NCBI GenBank assembly: GCA_002344055.1
Contig: DDTH01000002.1
Coordinates: 1 to 64,000 of the forward strand
Direction: 5' to 3'
From: Sphingomonadales bacterium UBA2369
GTDB lineage: Bacteria; Pseudomonadota; Alphaproteobacteria; Sphingomonadales; Sphingomonadaceae
DNA: 64,000 nt
Part shown: in pieces, positions 16,933-25,500 of the stretch
How positions within the stretch are numbered: position 1 is the first letter of the stretch
Layout: every line of letters begins with the position of its first letter
The notes under the pieces: model-generated
What the model was told of the DNA's origin: nothing
What the model saw: the letters and a program-made list of their open reading frames with translations, nothing else
Databases searched by the model: none
Translations under genes and position numbers: made by a program

Positions 16933-17694
16933 ATGATGGCCAGACTGAGCTACGCGACCTTGTCGCTCCTGATCGCAGGCACGCCGGCCTTCGCGCAGGA
17001 AGCGGCAGAGCCTGCACGCACACCCGCGCAGCAGTTGATCCACGACGCGGCCAACGGGCAGCCGGTCCGCCAGCCGGACAGCATGTCGGCACCCGCGCCC
17101 GCGCCGAACCCGCCGTCGAACTGGGACGATGCCAGGCCCGCTTTTCCCGCTCTGCCGCTGGCTTCCGAGGAAGCGGCCGCGCCGGAGCCTGCCGCCGCAA
17201 CCAGCGAGGGCGATACGATCGAAGCGCGTGTGGCGGCGCTCACGCCCGGCGAATTTCTGTGGATGCCGGAGCGGCAAACGACCGGCCCCGTGGTCATCGT
17301 TGTCAGCCTGGCCGAGCAGATGGTCTATACCTATCGCGGCGGCGAACTGATCGGCGTTTCGACGGCGTCGACCGGCATGGCCTCGCACCCCACGCCCACC
17401 GGCAGCTTCACCATTCTGCAGAAGCGCCGGCGGCATTTCTCCAACCTCTACAATAATGCGCCGATGCCCAACATGCAGCGGCTGACCTGGGACGGCATCG
17501 CCTTCCATGCCGGTGCGCTGCCCGGCCATCCGGCGAGCCATGGCTGCATCCGCCTGCCGATGGCCTTTTCGAACCATCTGTTTGTGACGACCGCGATGGG
17601 CGGACGGGTCCATATCATTGGCGAATCGCCCCCGTCGGCGGCCGGCGCACTCGCATATGTGCGGAGCATCGCGGGCGAATCCGCCTCGCGCTGA
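16933..17694 (+). CDS. L,D-transpeptidase (YkuD domain), copy 1
   Basis: Periplasmic enzyme of 253 aa that makes 3-3 peptidoglycan cross-links or anchors envelope proteins. A signal peptide ends near PAFAQ, then comes a Pro/Ala-rich linker (about 30-95), then the YkuD domain starting at LTPGEFLWMPERQ. The catalytic motif is SHGCIRLP with C205, preceded by the conserved TWDGIAFHAGALPGHPA. GGGGAG lies 9 nt before the ATG at 16933; an adjacent ATG at 16936 is equally possible. It is the first of three adjacent paralogues and has the longest low-complexity linker. Confidence 0.92.
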   Translation: MMARLSYATLSLLIAGTPAFAQEAAEPARTPAQQLIHDAANGQPVRQPDSMSAPAPAPNPPSNWDDARPAFPALPLASEEAAAPEPAAATSEGDTIEARVAALTPGEFLWMPERQTTGPVVIVVSLAEQMVYTYRGGELIGVSTASTGMASHPTPTGSFTILQKRRRHFSNLYNNAPMPNMQRLTWDGIAFHAGALPGHPASHGCIRLPMAFSNHLFVTTAMGGRVHIIGESPPSAAGALAYVRSIAGESASR

Positions 17695-17901
17695 GCTTCG
17701 ATGCGGCCAACGTCGCATCCCATGAGACCAGGCTGCATCGCCTGAGCCTCACCCAGGCGCTTTCGTCGCGCGGAATCGCGCTTCGGTCGGCCCGACGAAC
17801 CGCGCGCCTGATCTGTCGCCTTGCGCTCAATCCCCTCCCCGCCGGCTGGCAGATGGGTCCCGCAAGCCGGGATCAAGCCGGCGCCAAGGGAGGCAGTTCA
17901 G

Positions 17902-18594
17902 ATGACCAGATCACGCAAATTCCTGGGAGCCAGCGCCATCGGCCTGCTGCTCGCCATCGCCCCGGTCGCGTCCGCGGTCGGCCAGGACAATGCTGGCGCG
18001 CAGACCACGCAGCAGAGCGAGGCCCAGGACGCCTTCTCGACCGGCGTGGTGCAGGAATTGCGGGCGGTGTCGGAGCGGCACCAGGCCGAAGTGCGCGAGG
18101 CGCGCGAACTCGAGGAGCGCGCCGAGGCACTGACGCCGGGCGAATATCTGTGGATGCCGGAGCGGCAGGAGAGCGGCGCAGTGACCGTCGTGGTCAGCAT
18201 CGCGGCGCAGAAGGCCTATGTTTATCGCGCCGACAAACTGATCGGCGTGACCACGGTCTCGACCGGGATGCGCGGGCATCGCACGCCGACCGGCAGCTTC
18301 ACGATCCTGCAGAAGAACCGGCGGCACTTCTCCAACCTCTACAACAATGCCCCGATGCCGAACATGCAGCGGCTGACCTGGGACGGGATCGCGCTCCACG
18401 CCGGTGCCCTCCCCGGTTATCCGGCCAGCCATGGCTGCATCCGGCTGCCGATGGAATTCTCGCGCGTCCTGTTCGGCGCGACGAGCATGGGCGGCAGCGT
18501 GCACATCGTCGCGGACACGCCCCCGTCCGCCGCCGATGCTCTCGCTTTCGCTACGGGCGGCGCGCGCAATACCCAGATGGCGAGCGCGCGCTGA
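17902..18594 (+). CDS. L,D-transpeptidase (YkuD domain), copy 2
   Basis: Paralogue of 230 aa with a signal peptide (about 1-28, cleavage near ASAVGQ) and a charged helical linker (RHQAEVREARELEERAE) in place of the Pro/Ala linker of copy 1. The YkuD domain starts with LTPGEYLWMPERQ. The nucleophile is C179 in SHGCIRLPMEF. The segment FSNLYNNAPMPNMQRLTWDG is shared exactly with copy 1. GGGAGG precedes the ATG at 17902; the frame is open upstream to 17821. A strong hairpin with T-run follows 6 bp after the stop. Confidence 0.92.
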   Translation: MTRSRKFLGASAIGLLLAIAPVASAVGQDNAGAQTTQQSEAQDAFSTGVVQELRAVSERHQAEVREARELEERAEALTPGEYLWMPERQESGAVTVVVSIAAQKAYVYRADKLIGVTTVSTGMRGHRTPTGSFTILQKNRRHFSNLYNNAPMPNMQRLTWDGIALHAGALPGYPASHGCIRLPMEFSRVLFGATSMGGSVHIVADTPPSAADALAFATGGARNTQMASAR

Positions 18595-18599
18595 CCGCT

Positions 18600-18634
18600 G
18601 GGCGGCCCCGGTGGGGAGACCGGGGTCGCCCTTT
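18600..18634 (+). terminator. Terminator after L,D-transpeptidase copy 2
   Basis: A 12-bp stem (18600-18611 with 18620-18631, one G-U pair) with an 8-nt loop TGGGGAGA is followed by TTTG. It starts 6 bp after the stop codon, so copies 1-2 and copy 3 are likely separate transcription units. Confidence 0.7.
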
Positions 18635-18658
18635 GCCCATTATCGTTACGGCGGCGGC

Positions 18659-18674
18659 GTCACTTTTGAGTGAC
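18659..18674 (+). promoter_or_regulatory. Short palindrome upstream of L,D-transpeptidase copy 3
   Basis: GTCACTTTTGAGTGAC is a perfect 6-bp inverted repeat with a 4-nt centre, 232 bp upstream of the copy 3 start. It has no T-run and could be an operator. I do not recognise the site. Confidence 0.25.
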
Positions 18675-18905
18675 AGTCGCGATGGGAATAGCGGTCCCAA
18701 TCAGAAATCTGCTCTCGGACCGTCGCTGTTATGATACAGTTCATCGCACGTGGGGAAGAAGCGTCCTGCCGGTTCACAAGCCGGCGCGGGGCGGACAGAT
18801 CCTCCCGTTCGAATTTATCGCGTGATGCCAATGCTTTGTTGGAGATTTGGCACATAGGTTAGCTCGCTCGAGCTTCGATGCTGCGACCTGGGGAGGGGTC
18901 CTGTT

Positions 18906-19682
18906 ATGTCGAATGCGTTGCGTCAGATTGGCCGTTTCTCGCTGGTCGCCCTGGTGGTCGGGTTCGCGCCGGCCGCGTCCGCCATCGGCCGCAGCGGCGG
19001 TGCCACGCCGGATGCAGACCCCGCCGCCTCCCCCACCGCTTCGCGCGCTACGCTGCAGGCAGCGGCCGAGACGGCCGACCCTCAGGCACTCCAGTCGTTC
19101 ATCGATCAGGCGGTCGAAACGCACCGTGTCGCGGTCGAAGACCGGCGCATCGGCAGGCAGATCGAGGCGGATGCCGCGGGGCTTCGCCCGGGCCGCTATG
19201 TGTGGAAAGCCGATCATGTGCAGAGCGGACCGATGTCGATCGTGGTCAGCCTGTCGGCACAGCGTGCCTATGTGTTCCGCGACCGGCGGCTGATCGGCGT
19301 TTCGACGGTTTCGACCGGACGCGCCACGCATCGCACGCCGACCGGCACCTACCCGATCCTACAGAAGAACCGGGACCATTATTCGAACATCTACGACAAT
19401 GCGCCGATGCCGAACATGCAGCGCATGACCTGGGATGGCATTGCGCTGCACGCGGGCGTGATTCCGGGCTATCCGGCGTCGCACGGCTGCGTCCGGTTGC
19501 CGATGGAGTTTTCGCGGCTGCTGTTCGCGGCGACGAAGATGGGTGAGATCGTCCACGTCGTGGCCGACACGCCTTCGTCGGAGATGGCGGCGCTGGAGCA
19601 TGCCGAGGCTGCCCAGGTGGTGCGTGAAGCCCGAGAGGCCGAGCGCCAGCGGGAGCGGGCGGCACGCCGGTCACGTTCCTGA
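18906..19682 (+). CDS. L,D-transpeptidase (YkuD domain), copy 3
   Basis: Third paralogue, 258 aa. It has a signal peptide (about 1-27), a helical linker, and a YkuD domain beginning LRPGRYVWKADHV, more diverged than copies 1 and 2. The nucleophile is C195 in SHGCVRLPMEF. The active-site flank reads YSNIYDNAPMPNMQRMTWDG where the others have FSNLYNNAPMPNMQRLTWDG. The C-terminus is a charged, Arg/Glu-rich tail (about 230-258) not seen in the other two. A good GGGGAGGGG lies just upstream of the ATG. The preceding terminator suggests its own promoter. Confidence 0.92.
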   Translation: MSNALRQIGRFSLVALVVGFAPAASAIGRSGGATPDADPAASPTASRATLQAAAETADPQALQSFIDQAVETHRVAVEDRRIGRQIEADAAGLRPGRYVWKADHVQSGPMSIVVSLSAQRAYVFRDRRLIGVSTVSTGRATHRTPTGTYPILQKNRDHYSNIYDNAPMPNMQRMTWDGIALHAGVIPGYPASHGCVRLPMEFSRLLFAATKMGEIVHVVADTPSSEMAALEHAEAAQVVREAREAERQRERAARRSRS

Positions 19683-19734
19683 TCGGCTCGCTCCGGCGCT
19701 GGCACCCTTCGCTGGTCGGCGATAAGGCGCGGCC

Positions 19735-20910
19735 ATGTCCGTGGCTGTTTCCGCTGATCCTCACGTCGTTGCGCTGATCGTCGCCGCCGGGCGGGGCGAG
19801 CGGCTGGGCGGCGATCTGCCCAAGCAATATCGGCGGCTGGGTGGCAAAACCGTGCTGCGTCGGGCGGTGGAGCCGTTTCTGGCGCACCCACGGATCGGCG
19901 CGGTGCGCGTGGTGATCGGCGAGGGTCAGGAGGAACTGGCGCGCAAGGCGCTGGACGGGCTGGACGTGGGAGAGCTGGTCTTCGGGGCGGAGGAACGAGC
20001 GCTGTCGGTCGTCAACGGCCTGAACGCCCTCCCCGCCAACGCGACGACTGTCCTGATCCATGACGCCGCTCGCCCATTCTGCCCGCCTAAGGTGATCGAC
20101 CGGTTGCTCGACGCCCTGGACGATGAGGCCGCGGCCGTTCCGGTGCTGCGCGCCGCAGACACGTTGACGCAATTCGATGGCGCACGGCTCGGGGAGCGGC
20201 TCGACCGGGATCGGGTGGCGCGCGTGCAGACGCCGCAGGCCTTCCGGCTGCCTATATTGCGCGATGCGATCGAGCGTTGGCCCGGTGGAACGCCGACCGA
20301 CGAGACGGCCTATTTGCGGACGCAGGGGATCGAGGTGGCCGGAATCGAAGGCGATGCCATGCTGGAGAAGCTGACGAGCGCAGCGGACTGGGTGCGGGCG
20401 GAGGCGATGCTTGCCGCGCGGACCTCGACGCGGACGGGAATGGGCTTCGACGTGCATGCCTTCGAGCCGGGCGATCATGTCTGGATCGGCGGGGTGCGCA
20501 TTCGCCACGAGCGCGCGCTGAAGGGGCATAGCGATGCCGACGTGGCGCTGCATGCGCTGACCGATGCCCTGCTCGGGGCGATCGCCGCAGGCGACATTGG
20601 CGATCATTTCCCGCCGAGCGACCCGCAATGGAAGGGCGCCCCCTCCCCGCTCTTTCTGGAGCATGCGCGCGCGCTGGTCGAACAGGCTGGCGGCGCGATC
20701 GAGCATGTGGATGTCACGATCATCTGCGAGGCCCCGAAGATCGGGCCGCATCGGGAGGCGATGCGGGCGCGGATCGCGGATTTGTTGCGGCTGCCGTTGG
20801 GCCGGGTTAGCGTCAAGGCGACGACGACGGAGCGGCTGGGCTTTACCGGCCGCGGCGAAGGCATTGCCGCACAGGCCGTTGCGACCGTGCGGGTGGAGGA
20901 ACGAGACTGA
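19735..20910 (+). CDS. ispDF: Bifunctional IspD/IspF enzyme (MEP pathway)
   Basis: Fusion of 391 aa that catalyses two non-consecutive steps of the MEP isoprenoid pathway. The N-terminal IspD part (about 1-230) makes CDP-ME from MEP and CTP; it has VAAGRGERLGGDLPKQY and HDAARPF. The C-terminal IspF part (about 233-391) cyclises CDP-MEP to MEcPP; it has metal ligands in GFDVHAF, KGHSDADVALHALTDALLGA and TTTERLGFTGRGEG. Such fusions are typical of alphaproteobacteria. Its stop overlaps the cinA start (TGATG). Confidence 0.96.
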   Translation: MSVAVSADPHVVALIVAAGRGERLGGDLPKQYRRLGGKTVLRRAVEPFLAHPRIGAVRVVIGEGQEELARKALDGLDVGELVFGAEERALSVVNGLNALPANATTVLIHDAARPFCPPKVIDRLLDALDDEAAAVPVLRAADTLTQFDGARLGERLDRDRVARVQTPQAFRLPILRDAIERWPGGTPTDETAYLRTQGIEVAGIEGDAMLEKLTSAADWVRAEAMLAARTSTRTGMGFDVHAFEPGDHVWIGGVRIRHERALKGHSDADVALHALTDALLGAIAAGDIGDHFPPSDPQWKGAPSPLFLEHARALVEQAGGAIEHVDVTIICEAPKIGPHREAMRARIADLLRLPLGRVSVKATTTERLGFTGRGEGIAAQAVATVRVEERD

Positions 20911-21455
20911 TGCCTGCCGAGGAACCACACGCGCACGAGAAGCGCGATAGCGTGCTCCCGGCAGAACTGGTCGAGCTGGCGCGCAAGGTGGTGGATGCGA
21001 ACCGGGATGCCGGGCGCAAGATTTCGGTTGCGGAGAGTTGCACCGGCGGGCTGGTCGCGGCCGCGCTGACCGAGATTCCGGGCAGTTCGGATGTGTTCGA
21101 ATGCGGCTTCGTAACCTATTCCAACGACATCAAAATGTCGGTGCTGGGCGTCAGCCAGGACGTACTGGAGACGTTCGGGGCGGTGTCGGTGGCGACGGCC
21201 TGGAACATGGCGCAGCTGGCGCTCGACAAGGCCGGCGCGGATGTCGCGGTGGCGATTACCGGCGTGGCTGGTCCGGGCGGCGGCAGCGAGAAGAAGCCGG
21301 TTGGTACCGTGGTGTTCGCCCGAGCGCGGCGGGGGGCGGATCCGGAGGAGATTGTCGCCGACCGCAAGGATTTCGGCGATCTGGGCCGCGGCGGGGTGCG
21401 GCTTCAGGCGGCCTTGTGCGCGCTGGAACTGCTGATGCCGGGATCGACGCTGTAG
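20910..21455 (+). CDS. pncC: CinA C-terminal family nicotinamide-nucleotide amidohydrolase
   Basis: Single-domain CinA-C protein of 181 aa, expected to deamidate NMN to nicotinate mononucleotide in pyridine nucleotide salvage. The motifs AESCTGGLVAAALTEIPGSS and ITGVAGPGGGSEKKPVGTV are family signatures. There is no N-terminal MoeA-like domain, so it is the short form. It is coupled to ispDF. Its 3' end overlaps the end of the convergent coq10-like gene by 52 nt on the opposite strand. Confidence 0.9.
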   Translation: MPAEEPHAHEKRDSVLPAELVELARKVVDANRDAGRKISVAESCTGGLVAAALTEIPGSSDVFECGFVTYSNDIKMSVLGVSQDVLETFGAVSVATAWNMAQLALDKAGADVAVAITGVAGPGGGSEKKPVGTVVFARARRGADPEEIVADRKDFGDLGRGGVRLQAALCALELLMPGSTL

Positions 21456-21877
21456 AGCGCGTGGGCGCGGTCGCAGAAGGCGCCGATCATCTTGCGCAGG
21501 GCGCGGTCGAACATCTGGCCGGCCAATAGTTCGAACATCCGGCTCTTGAAGGCGAAGTCCACGCTAAAGTGGATGTTGGTGCCCCCCTGCCCATCGCTTT
21601 CGAATTTCCAGTTGTTGTGAAGGTACTTGAGTGGGCCTTCCACATAATCGATCTCGAGTTCGTGCGGCCGCCGCTTGATAACGCGGCTGGTGAATGTCTC
21701 CTTCAGCGCCCTGAAGCCGACGGCGAGGTCCGCGACCGTCTCGCTCTCGCTGTCCGAACGGATGCGGACCGCGACCACCCAGGGGAGGAATTCGGCATAG
21801 CGGCGCACGTCCGCGACGAGATCGAACAATTGCTCCGGCGTATAGGGAAGATGCCGGGTTTCGCTGTGCCTGGGCAT
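21404..21877 (-). CDS. COQ10/RatA-type START-domain protein
   Basis: Protein of 157 aa in the polyketide cyclase/START superfamily. It opens with the family pattern RHLPYTPEQLFDLVADVRRYAEFLPWV and has FTSRVIKRRPHELEIDYVEGP and FSVDFAFKSRMFELLAGQMF. COQ10 binds coenzyme Q and supports respiratory electron transfer; RatA is the name for related gammaproteobacterial proteins. I favour the ubiquinone-binding role in an alphaproteobacterium. The ATG at 21877 is 1 bp after the lipA stop, so it is in an operon with lipA. A longer frame up to 21952 lies inside lipA and is rejected. Confidence 0.88.
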   Translation of the reverse strand: MPRHSETRHLPYTPEQLFDLVADVRRYAEFLPWVVAVRIRSDSESETVADLAVGFRALKETFTSRVIKRRPHELEIDYVEGPLKYLHNNWKFESDGQGGTNIHFSVDFAFKSRMFELLAGQMFDRALRKMIGAFCDRAHALYSVDPGISSSSAHKAA

Positions 21878-21878
21878 G

Positions 21879-22811
21879 TCAGGCCGCCGTTGCCGCCTTG
21901 CCGAGCTTGGCCTCGCGGGCGGCGCGCATCTTCTCGAAATCGTCGCCGGCATGATAACTGGATCGCGTCAGCGGGCTGGCGGCGACGAGCAGGAAGCCCT
22001 TGGCGCGGGCGATGGCGCCATAGGCCTTGAACGCCTGCGGGCTGACGAATTCCTCCACTTTCGCATGGCGCGGCGTGGGCTGGAGATATTGGCCCATAGT
22101 GAGGAAATCGATGTCGGCCGAGCGCATATCATCCATCACCTGATGGACCTCCAGGCGCTGCTCGCCGAGGCCGGTCATGATGCCGGACTTGGTGAAGATG
22201 GTCGGATCGTGGCGCTTCACGCTCTCCAGCAGGCGCAGCGAGGCATAGTAACGCGCGCCGGGGCGGATGGTCGGGTAGAGCCGGGGAACGGTCTCCAGAT
22301 TGTGATTATAGACGTCGGGACGCGCCTCGACGATCGCTTCGACAGCGGCTTGCGCCTTGTTCCTGAAATCCGGTGTGAGGATTTCGATCGTGGTGTCCGG
22401 TGTGTTGCGGCGGAGCGCATTGATGACTTTCACGAATTGCGAGGCGCCGCCGTCCGGCAGATCGTCGCGATCGACCGAGGTGATGACGATGTGGCTGAGG
22501 CCCAGTTCGGCGGCGGCCACGGCGACATGTTCCGGCTCGAGCGGGTCCACCGCGCGCGGCATGCCGGTCTTCACGTTGCAGAAGGCGCAGGCGCGGGTGC
22601 AGGTATCGCCCAGGATCATCACCGTGGCGTGCTTCTTCGTCCAGCACTCGCCGATATTCGGACAGGCCGCCTCCTCGCACACGGTGGCGAGATTCAAGCG
22701 GCGCATGAGATTCTTGGTTTCGCTGAAGGCGGTGCCGATCGGCGCCTTCACCCGAATCCAGTCGGGCTTGCGCTGCTTGGGCACGGGAATGATCGGATCG
22801 GCTTCGCTCAT
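21879..22811 (-). CDS. lipA: Lipoyl synthase
   Basis: Radical SAM enzyme of 310 aa that inserts two sulfurs into octanoyl groups on lipoyl domains. The auxiliary cluster is CEEAACPNIGEC (C45, C50, C56). The radical SAM cluster is CTRACAFC (C71, C75, C78), and the conserved RSSYHAGD lies near the C-terminus. I start it at MSEADPIIPVPKQRKP; the frame is open 36 nt further upstream. It is followed directly by the coq10-like gene, and its 5' end faces carbonic anhydrase across 66 bp. Confidence 0.96.
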   Translation of the reverse strand: MSEADPIIPVPKQRKPDWIRVKAPIGTAFSETKNLMRRLNLATVCEEAACPNIGECWTKKHATVMILGDTCTRACAFCNVKTGMPRAVDPLEPEHVAVAAAELGLSHIVITSVDRDDLPDGGASQFVKVINALRRNTPDTTIEILTPDFRNKAQAAVEAIVEARPDVYNHNLETVPRLYPTIRPGARYYASLRLLESVKRHDPTIFTKSGIMTGLGEQRLEVHQVMDDMRSADIDFLTMGQYLQPTPRHAKVEEFVSPQAFKAYGAIARAKGFLLVAASPLTRSSYHAGDDFEKMRAAREAKLGKAATAA

Positions 22812-22877
22812 GGCGGCGAGATAGCGACTGGCGGGCACTCTTGCCACCCCCGCCCTTCCCTCCTAGCGGACGCGGGC

Positions 22878-23513
22878 ATGACAGGCTTTTCCAGACTCAT
22901 CGAGGGCTATCGCCGCTTCCGGAACAGCGAATGGGGCGAGGAACGCGCCCGCTGGGCGGAACTGGCCGAGGGGCAGAGTCCCAAGGTGATGGTGATCGCC
23001 TGCTCCGACAGCCGGGTCGATCCCAGCCAGATCTTCGATGCGCGGCCGGGCGAGATGTTCGTGGTGCGCAACGTCGCCAATCTGGTGCCGCCGTTCGAGC
23101 CGGACCAGAATTACCATGGCGTCTCCGCCGCGCTGGAGTTTGCGGTGACGCAGCTGCAGGTCGAGGAACTGGTGGTGATGGGCCATGGCGCCTGCGGCGG
23201 CTGCGCGGCGGCGTTGACCGGACAGTTTGACGGCGCGCGCTCAGGCGCCGGCCATTTCATCGCGCACTGGGTGGATATGCTCGCTGAGGCGCGGGAGCGG
23301 GTGCGCCAGGCCTATCCGGAGCTGGGACCCGAGGCAGTGCGGGCGATGGAGCATGAGGGCGTCCAGGTCTCTCTCCGCAATCTGATGACCTTCCCCTGGG
23401 TGCGCGAGCGGGTGGCCGACGGGCGGCTGAAACTGCACGGCGCCTATTTCGCCATCGCCGATGGTGAGCTGCGCGTGCTCGATCAGGCGACCGGGGCGTT
23501 CAACCCCGCCTGA
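22878..23513 (+). CDS. Beta-class carbonic anhydrase
   Basis: Zn enzyme of 211 aa interconverting CO2 and bicarbonate. The zinc ligands are C42 and the H103/C106 pair in VMGHGACGGC, and the Asp-Arg dyad is in ACSDSRVDP (D44, R46). RNVANLVPPFEPD is the other family marker. The start was taken at MTGFSRLIEGYRRF; the frame runs open far upstream across lipA, which is a shadow. Its last 31 nt overlap the 3' end of the convergent APC permease gene. Confidence 0.94.
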   Translation: MTGFSRLIEGYRRFRNSEWGEERARWAELAEGQSPKVMVIACSDSRVDPSQIFDARPGEMFVVRNVANLVPPFEPDQNYHGVSAALEFAVTQLQVEELVVMGHGACGGCAAALTGQFDGARSGAGHFIAHWVDMLAEARERVRQAYPELGPEAVRAMEHEGVQVSLRNLMTFPWVRERVADGRLKLHGAYFAIADGELRVLDQATGAFNPA

Positions 23514-24916
23514 TCCGCCTTCCCCGCGACGCTGCGGCGATAACCGTAGGCGAGGTAGAGACCGAGGCCCACGATGTGGGCGATCAGGAAATAGAGCTGC
23601 GTCGTGCCGGGCAGGCTGTAGAACAGATAGGCGCAGCCGCCGATGGCGATGATCCCCACCAGCCACGGCAAGGGTGTGCGGAAGGTACGCGGTGCATCGG
23701 GCGCGCGGCGGCGCATGATCAGCATGCACAGGGCCACGGCCGAGAAAGCGGTGAGCGTACCGGCATTGGCCATGGCCGCCAGTTCGCCGAGCGGGACGAG
23801 ACCGGCCAGGATCGCGACGACGATCGCGGTGAACAGGGTGATGCGGGTCGGCGAACCCCGCCCCGACACCCGCGCGAGGCCCTGCGGCAGCATCCCGTCG
23901 CGGGCCATCACGAAGAAGATGCGGCTCTGGCCGTAGAAGAAGGCGAGGATGACGGTGGGCAGTGCGATCACCGCCGAGACGGCGAGATAGCGGGCGGCCC
24001 AAGGCTGATCGAGTTCGCGCAGGATCAAGGCAAGCGGCTCGCCGCTGTCGGCGAAGCTGAGGTAGGAAATGGCGCCGATCGCAGTGGCGGCGACGGCCAT
24101 GTAGATGAGCACGCAGATCACCATCGAGCCGACGATGCCAATGGCAAGATCGCGGCCGGGATTCTTCGCTTCCTCCGCCGCCGTCGCGATCGCGTCGAAG
24201 CCGTAAAAGGCGAAGAAGATGATCGCCGCCGCCGCCATGACGCCAACTTCGGAACCGGACGGACCAGATTTGGCAAAGCCGTTGGGCATGAAGGGATCGA
24301 AATTGGCCGGATCGAAGAAAGGCACGGCGACCGCGACGAAGACGATCAACGCGACGATCTTCACCACCACCAGCACCGCGTTCAGCGTGGCGCTCTCGCG
24401 GGTGCCGAGAATGAGCAACCCGGCGACGACGAAGACGATGAACACGGCCGGCAGATTGACGATGCCCCCCGCATGCGGCCCGCCCGAGAGCGCGGCGGGC
24501 AGCCCCGCCCCGATGCCCTCAAGGAAGCCATTGGCATATTCGGCCCAGCCGACCGCCACGGCGCTGACGACGAGGGAATATTCGAGGATCAAGCTCCAGC
24601 CGATGATCCATGCGAGCAATTCGCCGATCACGACATAGGTGTAGGTGTAGGCCGAACCCGAGGCCGGGATCATCGTCGCCATTTCGGCATAAGCGAGCGC
24701 CGCGGCGGCGCAGATCAGGCCGGCAATGGCGAAGGAGAGGATCACCGACGGCCCGGCCTTGGCGGCACCGACGCCGATCAGGGTGAGAATGCCGGTGCCG
24801 ACGATCGCGCCGACGCCCAAAGCGACGAGGTGCGGCCAGGACAGCGTACGCTTCAGCTGGTGATGCGGCTCGAGCGAAGCTTCCGAGCCGGCCGGCTTGC
24901 GCGTGTTCCAGGCCAT
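23483..24916 (-). CDS. APC-family amino acid permease
   Basis: Integral membrane transporter of 477 aa with about 12 hydrophobic segments. The first carries the APC signature VGAIVGTGILTLIGVGAAKAG, which unwinds around the substrate in this fold, and YAEMATMIPASGSAYTY follows. It resembles the cationic amino acid/YfnA-like branch; the substrate cannot be read from sequence. GGGGGA precedes the ATG. The gene stands alone; the 226 bp upstream hold only its promoter region before the GIY-YIG cassette. Confidence 0.9.
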   Translation of the reverse strand: MAWNTRKPAGSEASLEPHHQLKRTLSWPHLVALGVGAIVGTGILTLIGVGAAKAGPSVILSFAIAGLICAAAALAYAEMATMIPASGSAYTYTYVVIGELLAWIIGWSLILEYSLVVSAVAVGWAEYANGFLEGIGAGLPAALSGGPHAGGIVNLPAVFIVFVVAGLLILGTRESATLNAVLVVVKIVALIVFVAVAVPFFDPANFDPFMPNGFAKSGPSGSEVGVMAAAAIIFFAFYGFDAIATAAEEAKNPGRDLAIGIVGSMVICVLIYMAVAATAIGAISYLSFADSGEPLALILRELDQPWAARYLAVSAVIALPTVILAFFYGQSRIFFVMARDGMLPQGLARVSGRGSPTRITLFTAIVVAILAGLVPLGELAAMANAGTLTAFSAVALCMLIMRRRAPDAPRTFRTPLPWLVGIIAIGGCAYLFYSLPGTTQLYFLIAHIVGLGLYLAYGYRRSVAGKADQAGLNAPVA

Positions 24917-25142
24917 TCAAATTCCCCCAAAATCTTTCGCCCTTCTTAAGGACGAAATTGGGGTGGCGTCGAGGCCCGAAAAAGCCGCGAAAGGTTCCCA
25001 AGGTGCTGAAGGTTCACACCCCCAGGGGCAATAAACCGGTGGAACTTTCCACGGATTCGACCGGGTGCGTCTGGATATGAGAAAGAGCCGATTGTTGGCT
25101 CAGAATATCATTCCGCTGGCCTGTAGGAAAACGACCTCCGCC

Positions 25143-25173
25143 GTCATCCCGGCCTTGAGCCGGGACCCGCCTT
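25143..25173 (+). repeat. Inverted-repeat arm (left) of the GIY-YIG cassette
   Basis: This 31-nt arm contains the internal palindrome TCCCGGC-CTTGA-GCCGGGA (25147-25165). Its first 25 nt match the reverse complement of 25507-25531 exactly, and the full 31 nt match 25501-25531 with one mismatch. Its last base is the first base of the GIY-YIG stop codon on the other strand. It is REP-like in size and symmetry. Confidence 0.9.
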
Positions 25174-25484
25174 CACTTCAACGGCAGTGGGTCGAAGCCG
25201 AAATCCTCCGCGAGGTCGCGCCAGGCCGGGTTCTCCTTGTGGATGAGATCGTATTTCCATTGACGCAGCCAGCGCTTGATTCTCTTTTCTCTGAGGATCG
25301 CGGACTCCATCGTATCATGGACCTCGAACCAGACGAGACGCTTGATGCCGTAGCGCCTGGTATGACCGTCAGCGAGACCCTCGCGATGCTGGTAGATGCG
25401 TGTCAGCAGATCCGAGGTGACGCCGGTGTAAAGCGTACCGTGGGACGAGCGGGCGAGAATATAGACGCAGGGTTGCCGGTCCAT
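25173..25484 (-). CDS. Small GIY-YIG nuclease-family protein
   Basis: Single-domain protein of 103 aa. The GIY half is VYIL (7-10) and the YIG half is LYTG (18-21). The catalytic arginine is R29 in LTRIYQHREG, and the likely metal-binding glutamate is E60 in MESAILREKRIKRW. This matches the UPF0213/GIY-YIG group of small nucleases. There is no clear Shine-Dalgarno before the ATG at 25484, and the frame is open upstream without homology. The gene fits exactly between two inverted-repeat arms (25143-25173 and 25501-25531), recalling REP-associated mobile units. It also looks less GC-rich than its neighbours. Confidence 0.87.
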   Translation of the reverse strand: MDRQPCVYILARSSHGTLYTGVTSDLLTRIYQHREGLADGHTRRYGIKRLVWFEVHDTMESAILREKRIKRWLRQWKYDLIHKENPAWRDLAEDFGFDPLPLK

Positions 25485-25500
25485 GTCGCGATTTACGAAG

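Larger units (their letters stand above)
18595..18905 (+). other. Intergenic region between L,D-transpeptidase copies 2 and 3
   Basis: This 311-bp stretch has no gene I can support. It holds a Rho-independent-type terminator (18600-18634) and a short perfect palindrome (18659-18674). Beyond these is AT-richer DNA (18690-18850) that probably contains the promoter of copy 3, including a TATGAT-like hexamer near 18731. Confidence 0.6.

Noticed and set aside
19246..20928. 560-codon minus-strand open frame opposite the third L,D-transpeptidase and ispDF
   Set aside because: Both plus-strand genes have intact catalytic motifs and good Shine-Dalgarno or coupling signals.
21404..21877. RatA toxin of a RatAB toxin-antitoxin module
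   Set aside because: No RatB partner is present; the protein is equally close to COQ10 and lies in an operon with lipA, which fits a respiratory role better.
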